In this document: in pieces, positions 8,196 to 18,407 of the stretch
Layout: every line of letters starts with the position of its first letter
Numbering within the stretch: the first letter of the stretch is position 1
From: Oleiphilaceae bacterium
Lineage (GTDB): Bacteria > Pseudomonadota > Gammaproteobacteria > Pseudomonadales > Oleiphilaceae
Direction of reading: 5' to 3'
Assembly (NCBI GenBank): GCA_022447365.1
Contig: JAKVBL010000005.1
Location: forward strand, 248,001 to 312,000
DNA length: 64,000 nt
Translations under genes and position numbers: made by a program
The notes under the pieces: model-generated
Database searches by the model: none
What the model saw: the letters and a program-made list of their open reading frames with translations, nothing else
What the model was told of the DNA's origin: nothing

Positions 8196-9707
8196 ATGAC
8201 TACGATTCGCCAAGATGACTTGATCGAGAGTGTTGCAGACGCGCTGCAGTTTATTTCTTATTACCACCCAGCAGATTTTATCAAGGCGGTTCACGAAGCG
8301 TATTTACGTGAAGAGTCGCAGGCTGCTAAAGATGCTATGGCTCAGATTCTTATTAATTCGCGCATGTGTGCTGAAGGTAAGCGTCCAATCTGTCAAGACA
8401 CTGGCATTGTAACGGTCTTCGTGAAAGTAGGTATGAATGTTCAGTGGGATGCTCAAATGAGTTTGAGTGACATGATCAACGAAGGTGTGCGCCGTGCTTA
8501 TACACATCCAGACAATGTTCTTCGTGCATCTATTTTGGCTGACCCAGCCGGCGCGCGTAAAAATACTAAAGACAATACTCCTGCTGTTATTCATTACGAA
8601 ATTGTCGAAGGTGACAAAGTTCATGTAGAAGTGGCGGCTAAGGGTGGCGGTTCTGAGAATAAATCTAAGATGGTGATGCTTAATCCTTCTGACAGCATTG
8701 CTGATTGGGTCGTTAAAACTGTACCAACAATGGGGGCAGGTTGGTGTCCGCCGGGGATGTTAGGTATTGGTATTGGTGGTACGGCAGAGAAAGCCGCAGT
8801 GATGGCGAAAGAGTCATTGATGGATCCTATTGATATTCACGAGTTGCGAGAGCGCGGTCCACAAAATCGTATTGAAGAACTTCGTCTTGAGATTATGGAT
8901 CGTGTTAATGAGCTAGGAATCGGTGCGCAGGGCCTTGGCGGTTTGACGACCGTTCTTGATATCAAGATTAAAGATTATCCGACTCATGCGGCTTCATTGC
9001 CTGTTGCGATGATTCCAAATTGTGCTGCTACCCGCCACGCACACTTTACTTTGGATGGTTCTGGTCCAGCGCTACAAACTCCGCCTAGTCTTGATGATTG
9101 GCCAGAAATTACGTGGGAAGCTGGTGATAATGTGAAGCGTATTAACCTTAATACCGTCACGAAAGAAGAGGTTGCTGATCTTAAGCCGGGCGATACAGTT
9201 TTGTTGTCGGGTAAAATGCTGACGGGTCGTGATGCAGCGCATAAGAAGATGGTTGAAATGATCAGCAACGGTGAAGAGCTGCCGGTTGATCTAACTGGTC
9301 GCTTTATTTATTACGTCGGGCCGGTTGACCCTGTTCGTGATGAGGTTGTTGGTCCAGCGGGTCCGACCACTGCGACGCGTATGGATAAATTTACGCACAC
9401 GATGCTCGAGAAAACAGGCTTGCTTGGAATGATTGGTAAAGCAGAGCGCGGACAAGTAGCAATTGACGCAATCAAAGAGTTCGGATCAGTTTATTTGATG
9501 GCCGTGGGCGGCGCTGCGTACCTAGTTTCTAAGGCTATTAAGAACGCTGAGGTGGTCGCATTCCCTGAACTAGGTATGGAAGCGATATACGAATTTGACG
9601 TTGTCGATATGCCGGTTTCTGTTGCGGTAGATGCATTGGGTACGTCTGTTCATCAGACTGCGCCTGTTGAATGGCATGACAAGATCATTTCTGCCAAATC
9701 GGTATAA
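8196..9707 (+). CDS. Class I fumarate hydratase (4Fe-4S)
   Basis: A 503-residue iron-sulfur fumarase that interconverts fumarate and malate in the TCA cycle, cytoplasmic and oxygen-sensitive. The three cluster ligands are visible: Cys66 in RPICQDTG, Cys184 in GAGWCPPG and Cys276 in PNCAATRH. The C-terminal beta domain (about 320-503) has TGRDAAHKKM and GPTTATRMDKF, which belong to the conserved substrate site. Length fits single-chain FumA/FumB-type enzymes rather than the two-subunit form. AGAGACGG precedes the ATG. It is followed after 50 bases by phhB, so co-transcription is possible. Confidence 0.93.
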   Translation: MTTIRQDDLIESVADALQFISYYHPADFIKAVHEAYLREESQAAKDAMAQILINSRMCAEGKRPICQDTGIVTVFVKVGMNVQWDAQMSLSDMINEGVRRAYTHPDNVLRASILADPAGARKNTKDNTPAVIHYEIVEGDKVHVEVAAKGGGSENKSKMVMLNPSDSIADWVVKTVPTMGAGWCPPGMLGIGIGGTAEKAAVMAKESLMDPIDIHELRERGPQNRIEELRLEIMDRVNELGIGAQGLGGLTTVLDIKIKDYPTHAASLPVAMIPNCAATRHAHFTLDGSGPALQTPPSLDDWPEITWEAGDNVKRINLNTVTKEEVADLKPGDTVLLSGKMLTGRDAAHKKMVEMISNGEELPVDLTGRFIYYVGPVDPVRDEVVGPAGPTTATRMDKFTHTMLEKTGLLGMIGKAERGQVAIDAIKEFGSVYLMAVGGAAYLVSKAIKNAEVVAFPELGMEAIYEFDVVDMPVSVAVDALGTSVHQTAPVEWHDKIISAKSV

Positions 9708-9757
9708 GGTCCTGATGCGTACTGCTATTGTTTTGTCATGCTCAATAGGAGGTATAT

Positions 9758-10093
9758 ATGTTAAGTAAAGAAACTTGTGAGGCGTGTCGTGCAGACGCGC
9801 CTCGTCTTTCTGACAATGAGATCAAAGACTTGTTATCTGAAGTTGATGGTTGGGAAGTCATTCATGAAGAGGGGCAAAATCGCCTTCATCGTGTTTTTAA
9901 AGTATCAAATTTTGTTAAAGCGCAAGAATTCGCCAATTCGATAGGTGATTATGCTGAGCAGGTTGGGCATCATCCTAGGCTTATTGTGGAGTGGGGGTGT
10001 TTAACGGTGACGTGGTGGTCTCACAAAATTGGAGGTCTGCATAGAAATGATTTGATCTGTGCAGCAAGAACGAGCGAGTTGCTTGGTCAATAG
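9758..10093 (+). CDS. phhB: Pterin-4a-carbinolamine dehydratase
   Basis: A 111-residue dehydratase that regenerates tetrahydrobiopterin cofactor after aromatic amino acid hydroxylation. It carries the family signature HHP (71-73), then TWWSHK with the second active-site His near 89, and GLHRND (93-98). A strong AGGAGG lies eight bases before the ATG. A phenylalanine hydroxylase (phhA) is not in the window, so its partner must be elsewhere or it may act in another pterin pathway. An N-terminal Cys pair (C7, C10) precedes the core, as in other gammaproteobacterial versions. Confidence 0.92.
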   Translation: MLSKETCEACRADAPRLSDNEIKDLLSEVDGWEVIHEEGQNRLHRVFKVSNFVKAQEFANSIGDYAEQVGHHPRLIVEWGCLTVTWWSHKIGGLHRNDLICAARTSELLGQ

Positions 10094-10141
10094 TTGCGTT
10101 TGCTCTGCTCGGTTTAAGCCGACTGTATTGGAATTGAAGTA

Positions 10142-10996
10142 ATGGAAAGAACCTATCGTTTAGTTGTTTCGTGTCCTGATCGAACCGGGATTGTCGCAAA
10201 AGTGAGTAACTTTTTAGCGACATACAATGGTTGGATTACTGAGGCGAGTTATCACGCGGATCAAAAGAACGGTTGGTTCTTTATGCGTAACGAGATTAAG
10301 GCAAGTTCGCTGCCTTTTGATCTGGAAGGCTTTAAAGCGGCGTTTGCGCCGATTGCAAATGAGTTTTCGATGAAGTGGTCCGTTGCTGATTCGCATCAAA
10401 AGCCGAAAGTTGTTTTGATGGCTTCAAAGGAATCGCATTGTTTGGCTGATCTTCTGCATCGTTGGCATAGTGGTGAGTTGAACATAGATATTGTTGCTGT
10501 GATCGCGAACCATGAAGATTTGCGTCGGATGGTTGAATGGCACGAGATTCCATACCACTACGTTCCTGTGACAAAAGAAACAAAACCGCAGGCATTTAAG
10601 CAAATCGAAGAGTTGGTCGATTCTTACGAAACGGATTTAGTCGTGCTTGCGCGTTATATGCAGATACTACCTCCAGATTTGTGTGAGCGTTATGAGGGAA
10701 GGGTGATTAATATTCACCATAGTTTCTTGCCAAGTTTCGCGGGTGCAAAACCTTATCATCAGGCTTATGATCGTGGTGTGAAGTTGATCGGCGCAACGTG
10801 TCATTACGTGACGCAAGATCTCGATGAGGGGCCGATTATTGATCAGGATGTGATTCGTATTAATCACAGTGATACGATCGAAGATATGGTGCGCCTAGGC
10901 AAGGATGCAGAGAAGACTGTGTTGGCGCGTGGCTTGCGATTGCATATTGAAGATCGTGTTATCATTCATGAAAACAAAACGGTCGTATTCGCGTAA
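10142..10996 (+). CDS. purU: Formyltetrahydrofolate deformylase
   Basis: A 284-residue enzyme that hydrolyses 10-formyl-THF to formate and THF, balancing one-carbon pools. An N-terminal ACT-like domain (about 1-85, starting with RLVVSCPDRTGIVAKV) senses methionine/glycine in known homologues. The C-terminal formyltransferase-like domain shows the catalytic Asn-His-Asp set in INIHHSFLPSF and ATCHYVTQDLDEGPII. Full length for the family. It starts 48 bases after phhB. The next gene, gyrA, has its own promoter 276 bases later. Confidence 0.95.
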   Translation: MERTYRLVVSCPDRTGIVAKVSNFLATYNGWITEASYHADQKNGWFFMRNEIKASSLPFDLEGFKAAFAPIANEFSMKWSVADSHQKPKVVLMASKESHCLADLLHRWHSGELNIDIVAVIANHEDLRRMVEWHEIPYHYVPVTKETKPQAFKQIEELVDSYETDLVVLARYMQILPPDLCERYEGRVINIHHSFLPSFAGAKPYHQAYDRGVKLIGATCHYVTQDLDEGPIIDQDVIRINHSDTIEDMVRLGKDAEKTVLARGLRLHIEDRVIIHENKTVVFA

Positions 10997-11115
10997 ATTT
11001 CAGTTCTAAGGCGCGACTTTCTGTTGCGCTTTCTTCGCTTTCAGATCTTATTCAAAAATAGTGCGTTAACAAGCCCTCTAAAACGCGCTAAATGCTCTCT
11101 TTTGTTTTGTGCTTA

Positions 11116-11124
11116 TGGTATAGT
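11116..11124 (+). promoter_or_regulatory. Extended -10 promoter of gyrA
   Basis: TGGTATAGT (TGn plus TATAGT) lies about 150 bases before the gyrA ATG with no good -35 hexamer upstream, the layout of an extended -10 promoter. The 276-base gap from purU contains no gene that I can see. A supercoiling-sensitive gyrase promoter is expected from other bacteria but is not shown by sequence. Confidence 0.55.
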
Positions 11125-11272
11125 GCGTTGATTAATTTTGCGCTAACTTCCAAAATTGCTTTTGGTTTCAGTAAAACGCAAAGAAAGGCAAAGCGCTTCA
11201 ATTTTTGCCTAATAACGATAAGTGCTCTAAGAGCATTACAAAAACGATCGAAATGAAAGGAATGCACTCCCT

Positions 11273-13906
11273 ATGAGTGATCACGCTAAAGAAATCCTTC
11301 CCGTAAATATTGAAGATGAGTTGAAGCAGTCATACCTTGATTACGCGATGAGCGTAATCGTTGGTAGAGCATTGCCAGATGCTCGTGATGGTTTGAAACC
11401 TGTTCACCGACGTGTTCTTTTCGCAATGAGTGAATTGAACAACGATTGGAACAAAGCATACAAAAAGTCTGCTCGTGTTGTTGGTGATGTGATCGGTAAA
11501 TACCACCCACATGGTGATTCTGCGGTCTACGATACAATTGTTCGTATGGCTCAGCCATTTTCTCTTCGTTACACATTGGTAGATGGTCAGGGTAACTTCG
11601 GTTCTATCGATGGGGATAATCCAGCTGCGATGCGTTATACGGAAATCCGTATGCAGAAGCTTGCGCATTCTTTGCTTGCTGATCTAGAGAAAGAAACGGT
11701 CGATTTTGTTCCTAACTATGATGGCACAGAGCAAATCCCAGAAGTCTTACCGACTCGTGTTCCTAACTTATTGGTGAATGGTTCATCAGGTATTGCGGTT
11801 GGTATGGCAACGAACATTCCTCCGCATAATTTGAATGAAGTTGTCAGTGGCTGTTTAGCCTTGTTAGACAATTCAGATATTACGACTGATGAGTTGATGG
11901 ATTACATTCCTGGTCCAGATTTCCCGACTTCAGCGATTATTAACGGTCGAGCTGGTATTGTTCAGGCATATCAGACTGGTCGCGGTAAAATTTATCTACG
12001 CGCGCGTTATGAAGTGGAAACAGACGCGAAAGGTAAAGAGCGCATTGTCGTTACAGAAATTCCTTATCAGGTTAACAAGGCGCGTTTGATTGAGAAAATC
12101 GCAGAGCTTGTTAAAGATAAAAAGATCGAAGGGATTACCGAGCTTCGAGATGAGTCAAACAAAGAGGGCATGCGTATTGTTATTGAGTTACGTCGAGGTG
12201 AAGTGCCAGATGTAATTATGAATAACTTGTATTCTCAAACTCAGCTTGAGAACGTGTTTGGTATCAACATGGTTGCGCTTGTTGATGGTGAGCCAAAGAC
12301 GATTAATCTTAAGCAGTCACTTGAGATTTTTGTTAAGCACCGTAGAGAAGTCGTTACCCGTCGTACTGTTTATTTGTTACGTAAAGCGAGAGAGCGTGGC
12401 CATATTCTCGAAGGTCTTACCGTCGCGCTTGCGAATATCGATCCAGTAATTGAGCTCATTAAGAAATCTCCAACCTCTGCTGAAGCGAAAGAAGCTTTGC
12501 TTGCTCAAGCTTGGGAGCCAGGTGCTGTAGTCGGCATGCTCGAGAAAGCGGGCGTTGATGCGTGTAAGCCTGATGATCTAGGCGAGGAATATGGATTTGT
12601 TGACGGTAAGTACCGTCTTTCTCCTACGCAAGCACAAGAAATTCTTAACATGCGCTTGCACCGTCTGACTGGTCTTGAGACAGAAAAACTCATTGCAGAA
12701 TACAAAGAGATTCTTGAACGCATCACTGAGCTTCTTGGTATCTTAAGCGATCCAGATAAATTGATGGCTGTTATTCGTGAAGAGCTTGAAGCTATCAAAG
12801 AAGAGTATGGTGATGAGCGTCTCACAGAAATCATGTCTTCGCGTCGAGACCTAACAGTTGCAGACTTAATTACTGAAGAAGATTTAGTTGTCACTATTTC
12901 GCATGCAGGTTATGCGAAAACGCAGAAGCTTGAAGAATATCAGGCGCAGCGTCGTGGTGGGCGCGGTAAGTCTGCTACCACAATGAAAGATGAAGATTTT
13001 ATTGAGAAACTCGTTGTCGCGAATTCACATGACACGATTTTGTGTTTCTCAAACAAAGGTAAAGTGTATTGGTTGCGTACCTTTGAGATTCCGCAAGCAA
13101 GCCGAGGTTCACGTGGCCGGCCAATGGTGAATATTTTGCCGCTTGACGAAGGTGAGCGTATTACGACGTTCCTGTCCGTTAATGAATACGCAGCCGATCA
13201 TTACGTATTTATGGCGACCGCGAACGGCACCGTGAAGAAAACGCCTCTAGAGAACTTCTCGCGTCCGCGCCCTTCAGGTCTTATCGCTTTAGGTTTGGAT
13301 GATGGCGATACGTTGATTGGCGCTGCTATCACTAATGGTGAGCGTGACATCATGCTCATGGGTAGTCACGGCAAGATGATCCGTTTCGATGAGAATGATG
13401 TGCGTGCGATGGGCAGAACGGCGCGTGGTGTGCGTGGTATTAAGTTGCCAGAAAATCACAGAGTTGTTTCTTTGATTCTTCCTGAGGAAGATGGCTTGTT
13501 GTTGGTGGCAAGTGAGAACGGTTACGGCAAGCGCACACGTCTTGATGAATTCTCAGTCATCAATCGTGGTGGTCAGGGTGTCATCGCAATGCAAGTGTCT
13601 GATCGAAACGGAAGATTAGTGTCCGCTGTTCAAACATTTGAAGGCGATGAAATGATGCTGATCAGTGACAAGGGCACTCTCGTTCGATCGCGCACTGAAG
13701 AAGTTTCTGTCCTTGGTCGTAATACACAAGGTGTTCGTTTAATTAAACTCACCCAAGAGGGTGAACGCTTAGTGGCTGTAGAGCGTATCGAAGAACCAGA
13801 GTCAGAAGAATTAGATGATGAGGGTGTCGAAGAGGGTGCGGTACAAGCTGAATCTTCTGAGAGTGACTCTTCAAGTGATTCAACTGATGGCGATACACTG
13901 CAGTAA
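11273..13906 (+). CDS. gyrA: DNA gyrase subunit A
   Basis: An 877-residue gyrase A subunit, which breaks and reseals DNA to introduce negative supercoils together with GyrB. The catalytic tyrosine is Tyr122 in [10 protein letters not shown]. The quinolone region keeps Ser83 and Asp87 in [10 protein letters not shown], the drug-sensitive state. The GyrA box QRRGGRG that wraps DNA starts near residue 560, followed by the beta-pinwheel. A very acidic, Ser-rich tail of about 35 residues ends the protein, as in E. coli where it tunes supercoiling. AAAGGA precedes the ATG. It heads a run of (+) genes through pyrF. Confidence 0.98.
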   Translation: MSDHAKEILPVNIEDELKQSYLDYAMSVIVGRALPDARDGLKPVHRRVLFAMSELNNDWNKAYKKSARVVGDVIGKYHPHGDSAVYDTIVRMAQPFSLRYTLVDGQGNFGSIDGDNPAAMRYTEIRMQKLAHSLLADLEKETVDFVPNYDGTEQIPEVLPTRVPNLLVNGSSGIAVGMATNIPPHNLNEVVSGCLALLDNSDITTDELMDYIPGPDFPTSAIINGRAGIVQAYQTGRGKIYLRARYEVETDAKGKERIVVTEIPYQVNKARLIEKIAELVKDKKIEGITELRDESNKEGMRIVIELRRGEVPDVIMNNLYSQTQLENVFGINMVALVDGEPKTINLKQSLEIFVKHRREVVTRRTVYLLRKARERGHILEGLTVALANIDPVIELIKKSPTSAEAKEALLAQAWEPGAVVGMLEKAGVDACKPDDLGEEYGFVDGKYRLSPTQAQEILNMRLHRLTGLETEKLIAEYKEILERITELLGILSDPDKLMAVIREELEAIKEEYGDERLTEIMSSRRDLTVADLITEEDLVVTISHAGYAKTQKLEEYQAQRRGGRGKSATTMKDEDFIEKLVVANSHDTILCFSNKGKVYWLRTFEIPQASRGSRGRPMVNILPLDEGERITTFLSVNEYAADHYVFMATANGTVKKTPLENFSRPRPSGLIALGLDDGDTLIGAAITNGERDIMLMGSHGKMIRFDENDVRAMGRTARGVRGIKLPENHRVVSLILPEEDGLLLVASENGYGKRTRLDEFSVINRGGQGVIAMQVSDRNGRLVSAVQTFEGDEMMLISDKGTLVRSRTEEVSVLGRNTQGVRLIKLTQEGERLVAVERIEEPESEELDDEGVEEGAVQAESSESDSSSDSTDGDTLQ

Positions 13907-13917
13907 TTGGCTTTGAT

Positions 13918-15015
13918 ATGACGAATGAAGCAGAAGCGTTAGGCCGCTTGCGTAAAGATATAGATCGAATTGATAGTGAAATTCATCGTTTGCTGAATGA
14001 GCGTGCAAAATGTGCGCAACAGGTTGCTGAAGTAAAGCAAGCTGCTTCAAATGGTGAAGAGGTTCAGTACTATCGTCCTGAGCGTGAGGCGCAAGTTTTA
14101 CGCTCAGTGATGGAGCGCAATGAAGGCCCTCTCCCTGACGAGGATGTGGCGAAACTATTTCGTGAGGTCATGTCTTGTTGTTTAGCCCTAGAGCGCCCTC
14201 TCAAAGTTGCTTACTTAGGCCCAGAAGGTACATTTACGCATGCTGCGGCACTCAAACATTTCGGTCATTTCGTAAAAGCGGAACCGCTTTCAGCTATTGA
14301 TGAAGTATTCCGAGAAGTAGAGTCGGGGCAAGTGAACTATGGCATCGTGCCAGTTGAAAACTCAACTGAAGGGATTGTTAACCATACTTTAGACAGCTTT
14401 ATAGACTCACCTTTATTTATTGCAGGTGAGGTAAAGCTTCGCATACACCACAACTTGCTCAGCGGAACTGAAACCAAGCTTGAGAATGTGACCCGCGTTT
14501 ATGCGCACCAGCAGGCGCTAGCACAATGCAGAAAATGGTTGGATTCTCATTGTCCGCAGGTTGAGCGTATTGCTGTATCGAGCAATGGTAAGGCTGCGAA
14601 ACTAGCCGCTGAGGAGCCTGGAGTTGCTGCCATCGCAAGTGATATGGCGGCAGAGCTCTACGATTTAGATTTCCTAGCAAAAAATGTAGAAGACAGTCCT
14701 GATAACACGACACGTTTTCTTATTATCGGTTCTGAGGTCGTGCCTGCGAGCGGCGAAGATAAAACATCAATTATGGTTTCAGTGAAAGATAAGCCGGGTG
14801 CTTTGTATCACGTCTTGGAGCCATTTCAGCGTCACGGCGTGAATATGAATCGCTTAGAGTCTCGGCCCTCTAATAGTAGTACTTGGGCTTACGTTTTCTA
14901 TATCGATTTTGATGGTCATTTTGATGATGAGAATGTTCAGGCGGTGATCAAAGATATTTCGCCAGATGCCGTCGACATTAAGCATCTTGGTTCCTATCCC
15001 GTTGGCGTTTTGTAA
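13918..15015 (+). CDS. pheA: Bifunctional chorismate mutase / prephenate dehydratase
   Basis: A 365-residue P-protein that converts chorismate through prephenate to phenylpyruvate for phenylalanine synthesis. Domain order is AroQ chorismate mutase (about 1-90), prephenate dehydratase (about 95-275, with NTTRFLIIG containing the catalytic TRF), then an ACT regulatory domain (GALYHVLEPF and ESRPS, about 285-365) that binds phenylalanine. It starts 11 bases after gyrA without an obvious ribosome site, so coupling is likely. In Pseudomonas serC sits between gyrA and pheA; here it is missing from this position. Confidence 0.97.
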   Translation: MTNEAEALGRLRKDIDRIDSEIHRLLNERAKCAQQVAEVKQAASNGEEVQYYRPEREAQVLRSVMERNEGPLPDEDVAKLFREVMSCCLALERPLKVAYLGPEGTFTHAAALKHFGHFVKAEPLSAIDEVFREVESGQVNYGIVPVENSTEGIVNHTLDSFIDSPLFIAGEVKLRIHHNLLSGTETKLENVTRVYAHQQALAQCRKWLDSHCPQVERIAVSSNGKAAKLAAEEPGVAAIASDMAAELYDLDFLAKNVEDSPDNTTRFLIIGSEVVPASGEDKTSIMVSVKDKPGALYHVLEPFQRHGVNMNRLESRPSNSSTWAYVFYIDFDGHFDDENVQAVIKDISPDAVDIKHLGSYPVGVL

Positions 15016-15046
15016 CGCGTATTTATAGATTTAAAAGGGTTTTCTA

Positions 15047-16168
15047 ATGGGCGATTTAACGCGTTCTTCTTGTGATTTTGTGTCTTTGGCGACTCAAGGT
15101 GCCCGAGGCTTACATCCTTATCAACCGGGCAAACCAAGCGATGAGTTGGAGCGAGAGTTAGGCATCTCGAATATCGTAAAGCTCGCAAGTAATGAAAACC
15201 CGCTTGGCCCTAGCCCAATTGCTTTAGAAGAAATCCGCAACGAGCTTTCTCAATTGACGCGCTACCCTGATGGTAATGGCTTTAAACTAAAAGAAGCGCT
15301 TGCATCGCGTTTAAAAGTTCAGTCATCGCAACTTACCCTGGGGAATGGGTCTAACGATATTCTTGACTTAATTGCGCGAGCTTATGCCGAACTAGGGCGT
15401 GAGGTGGTTTTTTCGCAATATGCATTCGCGGTTTATCCCATTGCGACGCAAGCAGTTAATGCAACTGCCGTTGTAACGCCGGCACTGAATTGGGGGCATG
15501 ATCTATCTGCAATGCTTTCGGCAATTACCGATCGCACATCCCTGATTTTTATTGCCAATCCAAACAATCCAACCGGAACGGTGTTGAGTAAAGCTGAAGT
15601 TGTAGAGTTTTTGTCTCAAGTGCCAGAAAGCGTGATCGTGGTGTTGGACGAAGCGTACATTGAATACAGTACCGATCCCGATTTTCCTAATGGGGTTTCA
15701 TTGCTGTCTGATTTTCCGAATTTGATTGTCACGAGAACGTTTTCAAAGGCATGGGGGCTCGCTTCGTTGCGCGTTGGTTATGCGATTTCAAATGAAGAAA
15801 TTGCGGATGTGCTGAATCGAGTTCGTCATCCATTTAATGTGAATAGTCTCGCGCTTGCTGCGGCTCTCGGTTCATTGAGAGACGAAGACTATTTAAAGAA
15901 AAGCATCACGACAAATGAACATGGTATGAAGCAGTTGACCGATGCATTTGATCGACTGGACTACGAATATATTCCATCGAAAGGCAATTTCGTGTGCTTT
16001 GATACGAAAGGTTCTGGAATGGAAGTGTACGAAGCTATGTTGCAGCAGGGTGTTATTGTGCGTCCTGTAGCGAATTATGGAATGCCAAATCACCTTCGTG
16101 TATCAATCGGTCTTCCTGAAGAAAACGCTCGTTTTATTGAAGTTTTGGAGTCGCTTAGTCATGGCTAG
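15047..16168 (+). CDS. hisC: Histidinol-phosphate aminotransferase
   Basis: A 373-residue class I/II PLP aminotransferase of the histidine pathway that also acts on aromatic keto acids in some bacteria. Family motifs include LASNENPLGPS near 45, GNGSNDILD near 103, NPNNPTG near 176, the PLP lysine in TFSKAWGLASLRVGY near 230, and an Arg in HLRVSIG near the end. Its position between pheA and tyrA-aroA suggests that it also feeds phenylalanine/tyrosine transamination. The last eight bases overlap the start of the next gene. Confidence 0.95.
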   Translation: MGDLTRSSCDFVSLATQGARGLHPYQPGKPSDELERELGISNIVKLASNENPLGPSPIALEEIRNELSQLTRYPDGNGFKLKEALASRLKVQSSQLTLGNGSNDILDLIARAYAELGREVVFSQYAFAVYPIATQAVNATAVVTPALNWGHDLSAMLSAITDRTSLIFIANPNNPTGTVLSKAEVVEFLSQVPESVIVVLDEAYIEYSTDPDFPNGVSLLSDFPNLIVTRTFSKAWGLASLRVGYAISNEEIADVLNRVRHPFNVNSLALAAALGSLRDEDYLKKSITTNEHGMKQLTDAFDRLDYEYIPSKGNFVCFDTKGSGMEVYEAMLQQGVIVRPVANYGMPNHLRVSIGLPEENARFIEVLESLSHG

Positions 16169-18407
16169 CGATTCGCTAAGTTTAGCGATGCAAGAATTAA
16201 AAGGGCTCACCGTTTCGGTTGTTGGGCTTGGTCTAATTGGCGGTTCTTTAACAAAGTGCTTGAGGGAGCAGGGCGTTGTCTCGAAGACGGTCGGGTATAC
16301 GCTTGATTCAAATCACGCAAAGCTCGGTATTGAATTAGGTGCTGTGGATGTAGCTGCTGAAACAATTGCTGAAGCAGTTTCTGGCGCAGATATCATTGTG
16401 TTGGCAGTTCCAGTTCAAGCATTTGAGAGTGTGCTGCAAGAGGTTAAACCATTCATCAAGCCCGGTGCTGTACTGACCGATGTAGGAAGTGTTAAGGGTA
16501 ACTTTGTTTCTGCAGTCGAGTCGGTTTTCGGCGATGTGCCAGAGTTTGTTGTTCCTGGTCACCCGATTGCTGGATCAGAAAAGAGTGGAGTTACTGCCGC
16601 AAATAGTTCGCTCTACCAAAATCATAAAGTGATTCTTACTCCCTTAACGCATACTGATGAGCGAGCATTATCCTTAGTTGATGCGATGTGGAGCGCTTGT
16701 GGTGCTAATGTGCTGCAAATGTCGGTTGAAAAGCATGACGAGGTCTTGGCGGCAACGAGTCATCTTCCTCATTTGATCGCATTCTCATTGGTTGATACCT
16801 TGGCGGGAAATCCTGATAACGAGGATATTTTCCGCTATGCTGCTGGTGGTTTTCGGGATTTCACGCGCATCGCTGCAAGTGACCCTAGAATGTGGCACGA
16901 CATATTTCTTGCAAATAAAGAAGCCGTTCTAAATGTATTGGATCGCTTCTCTGTAGACTTGCAAAAACTACGCACTGCGGTCGCTGATGACCAAAGCCAA
17001 GAAATGCTTGGTGTATTTACGCGCGCTCGAGCGGCGCGAGAACATTTTTCTAAAGTCTTATCTGGACAATCCTACGTAAACGCTATGAATACAAATAATG
17101 TAATTTTTAATGCTGGCGCAGGCAGCGCTTTATCTGGTGCTATTCGTGTTGCTGGTGATAAATCTATTTCGCACCGATCTATTATGCTCGGAGCGCTTGC
17201 AGAAGGTGTCACGGAGGTCGAAGGATTTTTAGAAGGTGAAGATAGTCTTGCAACGCTTCAGGCTTTTCGCGACATGGGTGTTGTCATTGAAGGGCCGAAC
17301 AACGGACGAGTTAAGATTCATGGCGTCGGTTTGAATGGTTTACAAGCGCCTCCGGGGCCGATCTATTTAGGTAACTCTGGTACAGGTATGCGTTTGTTCG
17401 CTGGTTTGCTCGCGGGACAAAGTTTCGATACCGAACTTACGGGTGATGAATCGCTGACAAAACGTCCGATGGAGCGTGTAGCGAAGCCTTTGCGTGAAAT
17501 GGGTGCTGTCATTGAAACAGCTGAAGGTGGCCGTCCTCCAATGCTTATCAAGGGTGGGCAAGCGCTGTGTGGAATGCATTACGACATGCCGATGGCTAGT
17601 GCTCAGGTGAAATCATGTCTACTGCTTGCAGGTATGTATGCGGAGGGCGATACAAGTGTGACTGAGCCTGCGCCAACTCGCGATCATACTGAACGTATGT
17701 TGAATGGCTTTGGATATTCTGTTGAGCGTAGCGGTGCAACTGCAAAGCTTGCAGGTGGTGGTTCAATGCAGGCCGGTAAAATTGATGTTCCAGCGGATAT
17801 CTCTTCAGCAGCCTTTTTTATGGTAGCGGCCTCTATTGCTGAAAGGTCAGACCTTACGTTGGAGCACGTTGGTCTAAATCCGACTCGTGTGGGTGTAATC
17901 AATATTCTTCGTCAAATGGGTGCGGATATTACCGTCTCTAACGAAAAGACGGTTGGTGGTGAGCCCGTTGGCGATATTCGTATTAAATCGGCTCCGCTCA
18001 AGGGTATTAAAATTCCTGAAGATCAGGTGCCTTTGGCGATCGATGAATTTCCAGTTCTTTTTATCGCCGCAGTATGCGCAGAAGGCGAGACTGTGTTAAG
18101 TGGAGCTGAAGAGCTTCGCGTTAAGGAAAGCGACCGAATTCAAGTAATGGCTGATGGCTTAGCGCAGCTTGGCGTGCGTACTGAAGTAAAGCCAGATGGT
18201 ATTGTGATTCAAGGTGCTAAGATGCATGGCGGTACGGTGCACTCGCATGGCGATCACCGCATCGCAATGGCGTTTTCTGTTGCAGCATTGCGTGCTGAAG
18301 GTGAAATCGTAATTAATGATTGCGCTAATGTAGCGACGTCTTTCCCTAACTTTGTTGAATTAGCAAATCGTGTAGGGATGAATGTGAAGGTAAACGGAGA
18401 CGCGTAA
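16161..18407 (+). CDS. Fused prephenate dehydrogenase (TyrA) / EPSP synthase (AroA)
   Basis: A 748-residue bifunctional protein. I start it at the ATG at 16161 (MASDSLSL), which overlaps the hisC stop and has GGAG ten bases upstream. A longer frame from 16077 runs inside hisC. Residues 1 to about 295 form a prephenate dehydrogenase with NAD loop VGLGLIGGS and the HPIAGSEKSGV site. After a short linker, residues about 310-748 form 5-enolpyruvylshikimate-3-phosphate synthase with GDKSISHRS, GNSGTGMRL, RDHTERML and RVKESDRI. The TyrA-AroA fusion is known from Pseudomonas and relatives and links two steps of aromatic synthesis. The stop overlaps cmk as TAATG. Confidence 0.95.
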   Translation: MASDSLSLAMQELKGLTVSVVGLGLIGGSLTKCLREQGVVSKTVGYTLDSNHAKLGIELGAVDVAAETIAEAVSGADIIVLAVPVQAFESVLQEVKPFIKPGAVLTDVGSVKGNFVSAVESVFGDVPEFVVPGHPIAGSEKSGVTAANSSLYQNHKVILTPLTHTDERALSLVDAMWSACGANVLQMSVEKHDEVLAATSHLPHLIAFSLVDTLAGNPDNEDIFRYAAGGFRDFTRIAASDPRMWHDIFLANKEAVLNVLDRFSVDLQKLRTAVADDQSQEMLGVFTRARAAREHFSKVLSGQSYVNAMNTNNVIFNAGAGSALSGAIRVAGDKSISHRSIMLGALAEGVTEVEGFLEGEDSLATLQAFRDMGVVIEGPNNGRVKIHGVGLNGLQAPPGPIYLGNSGTGMRLFAGLLAGQSFDTELTGDESLTKRPMERVAKPLREMGAVIETAEGGRPPMLIKGGQALCGMHYDMPMASAQVKSCLLLAGMYAEGDTSVTEPAPTRDHTERMLNGFGYSVERSGATAKLAGGGSMQAGKIDVPADISSAAFFMVAASIAERSDLTLEHVGLNPTRVGVINILRQMGADITVSNEKTVGGEPVGDIRIKSAPLKGIKIPEDQVPLAIDEFPVLFIAAVCAEGETVLSGAEELRVKESDRIQVMADGLAQLGVRTEVKPDGIVIQGAKMHGGTVHSHGDHRIAMAFSVAALRAEGEIVINDCANVATSFPNFVELANRVGMNVKVNGDA

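Noticed and set aside
11273..13906. Quinolone-resistance substitutions in gyrA
   Set aside because: Ser83 and Asp87 are both the wild-type residues.
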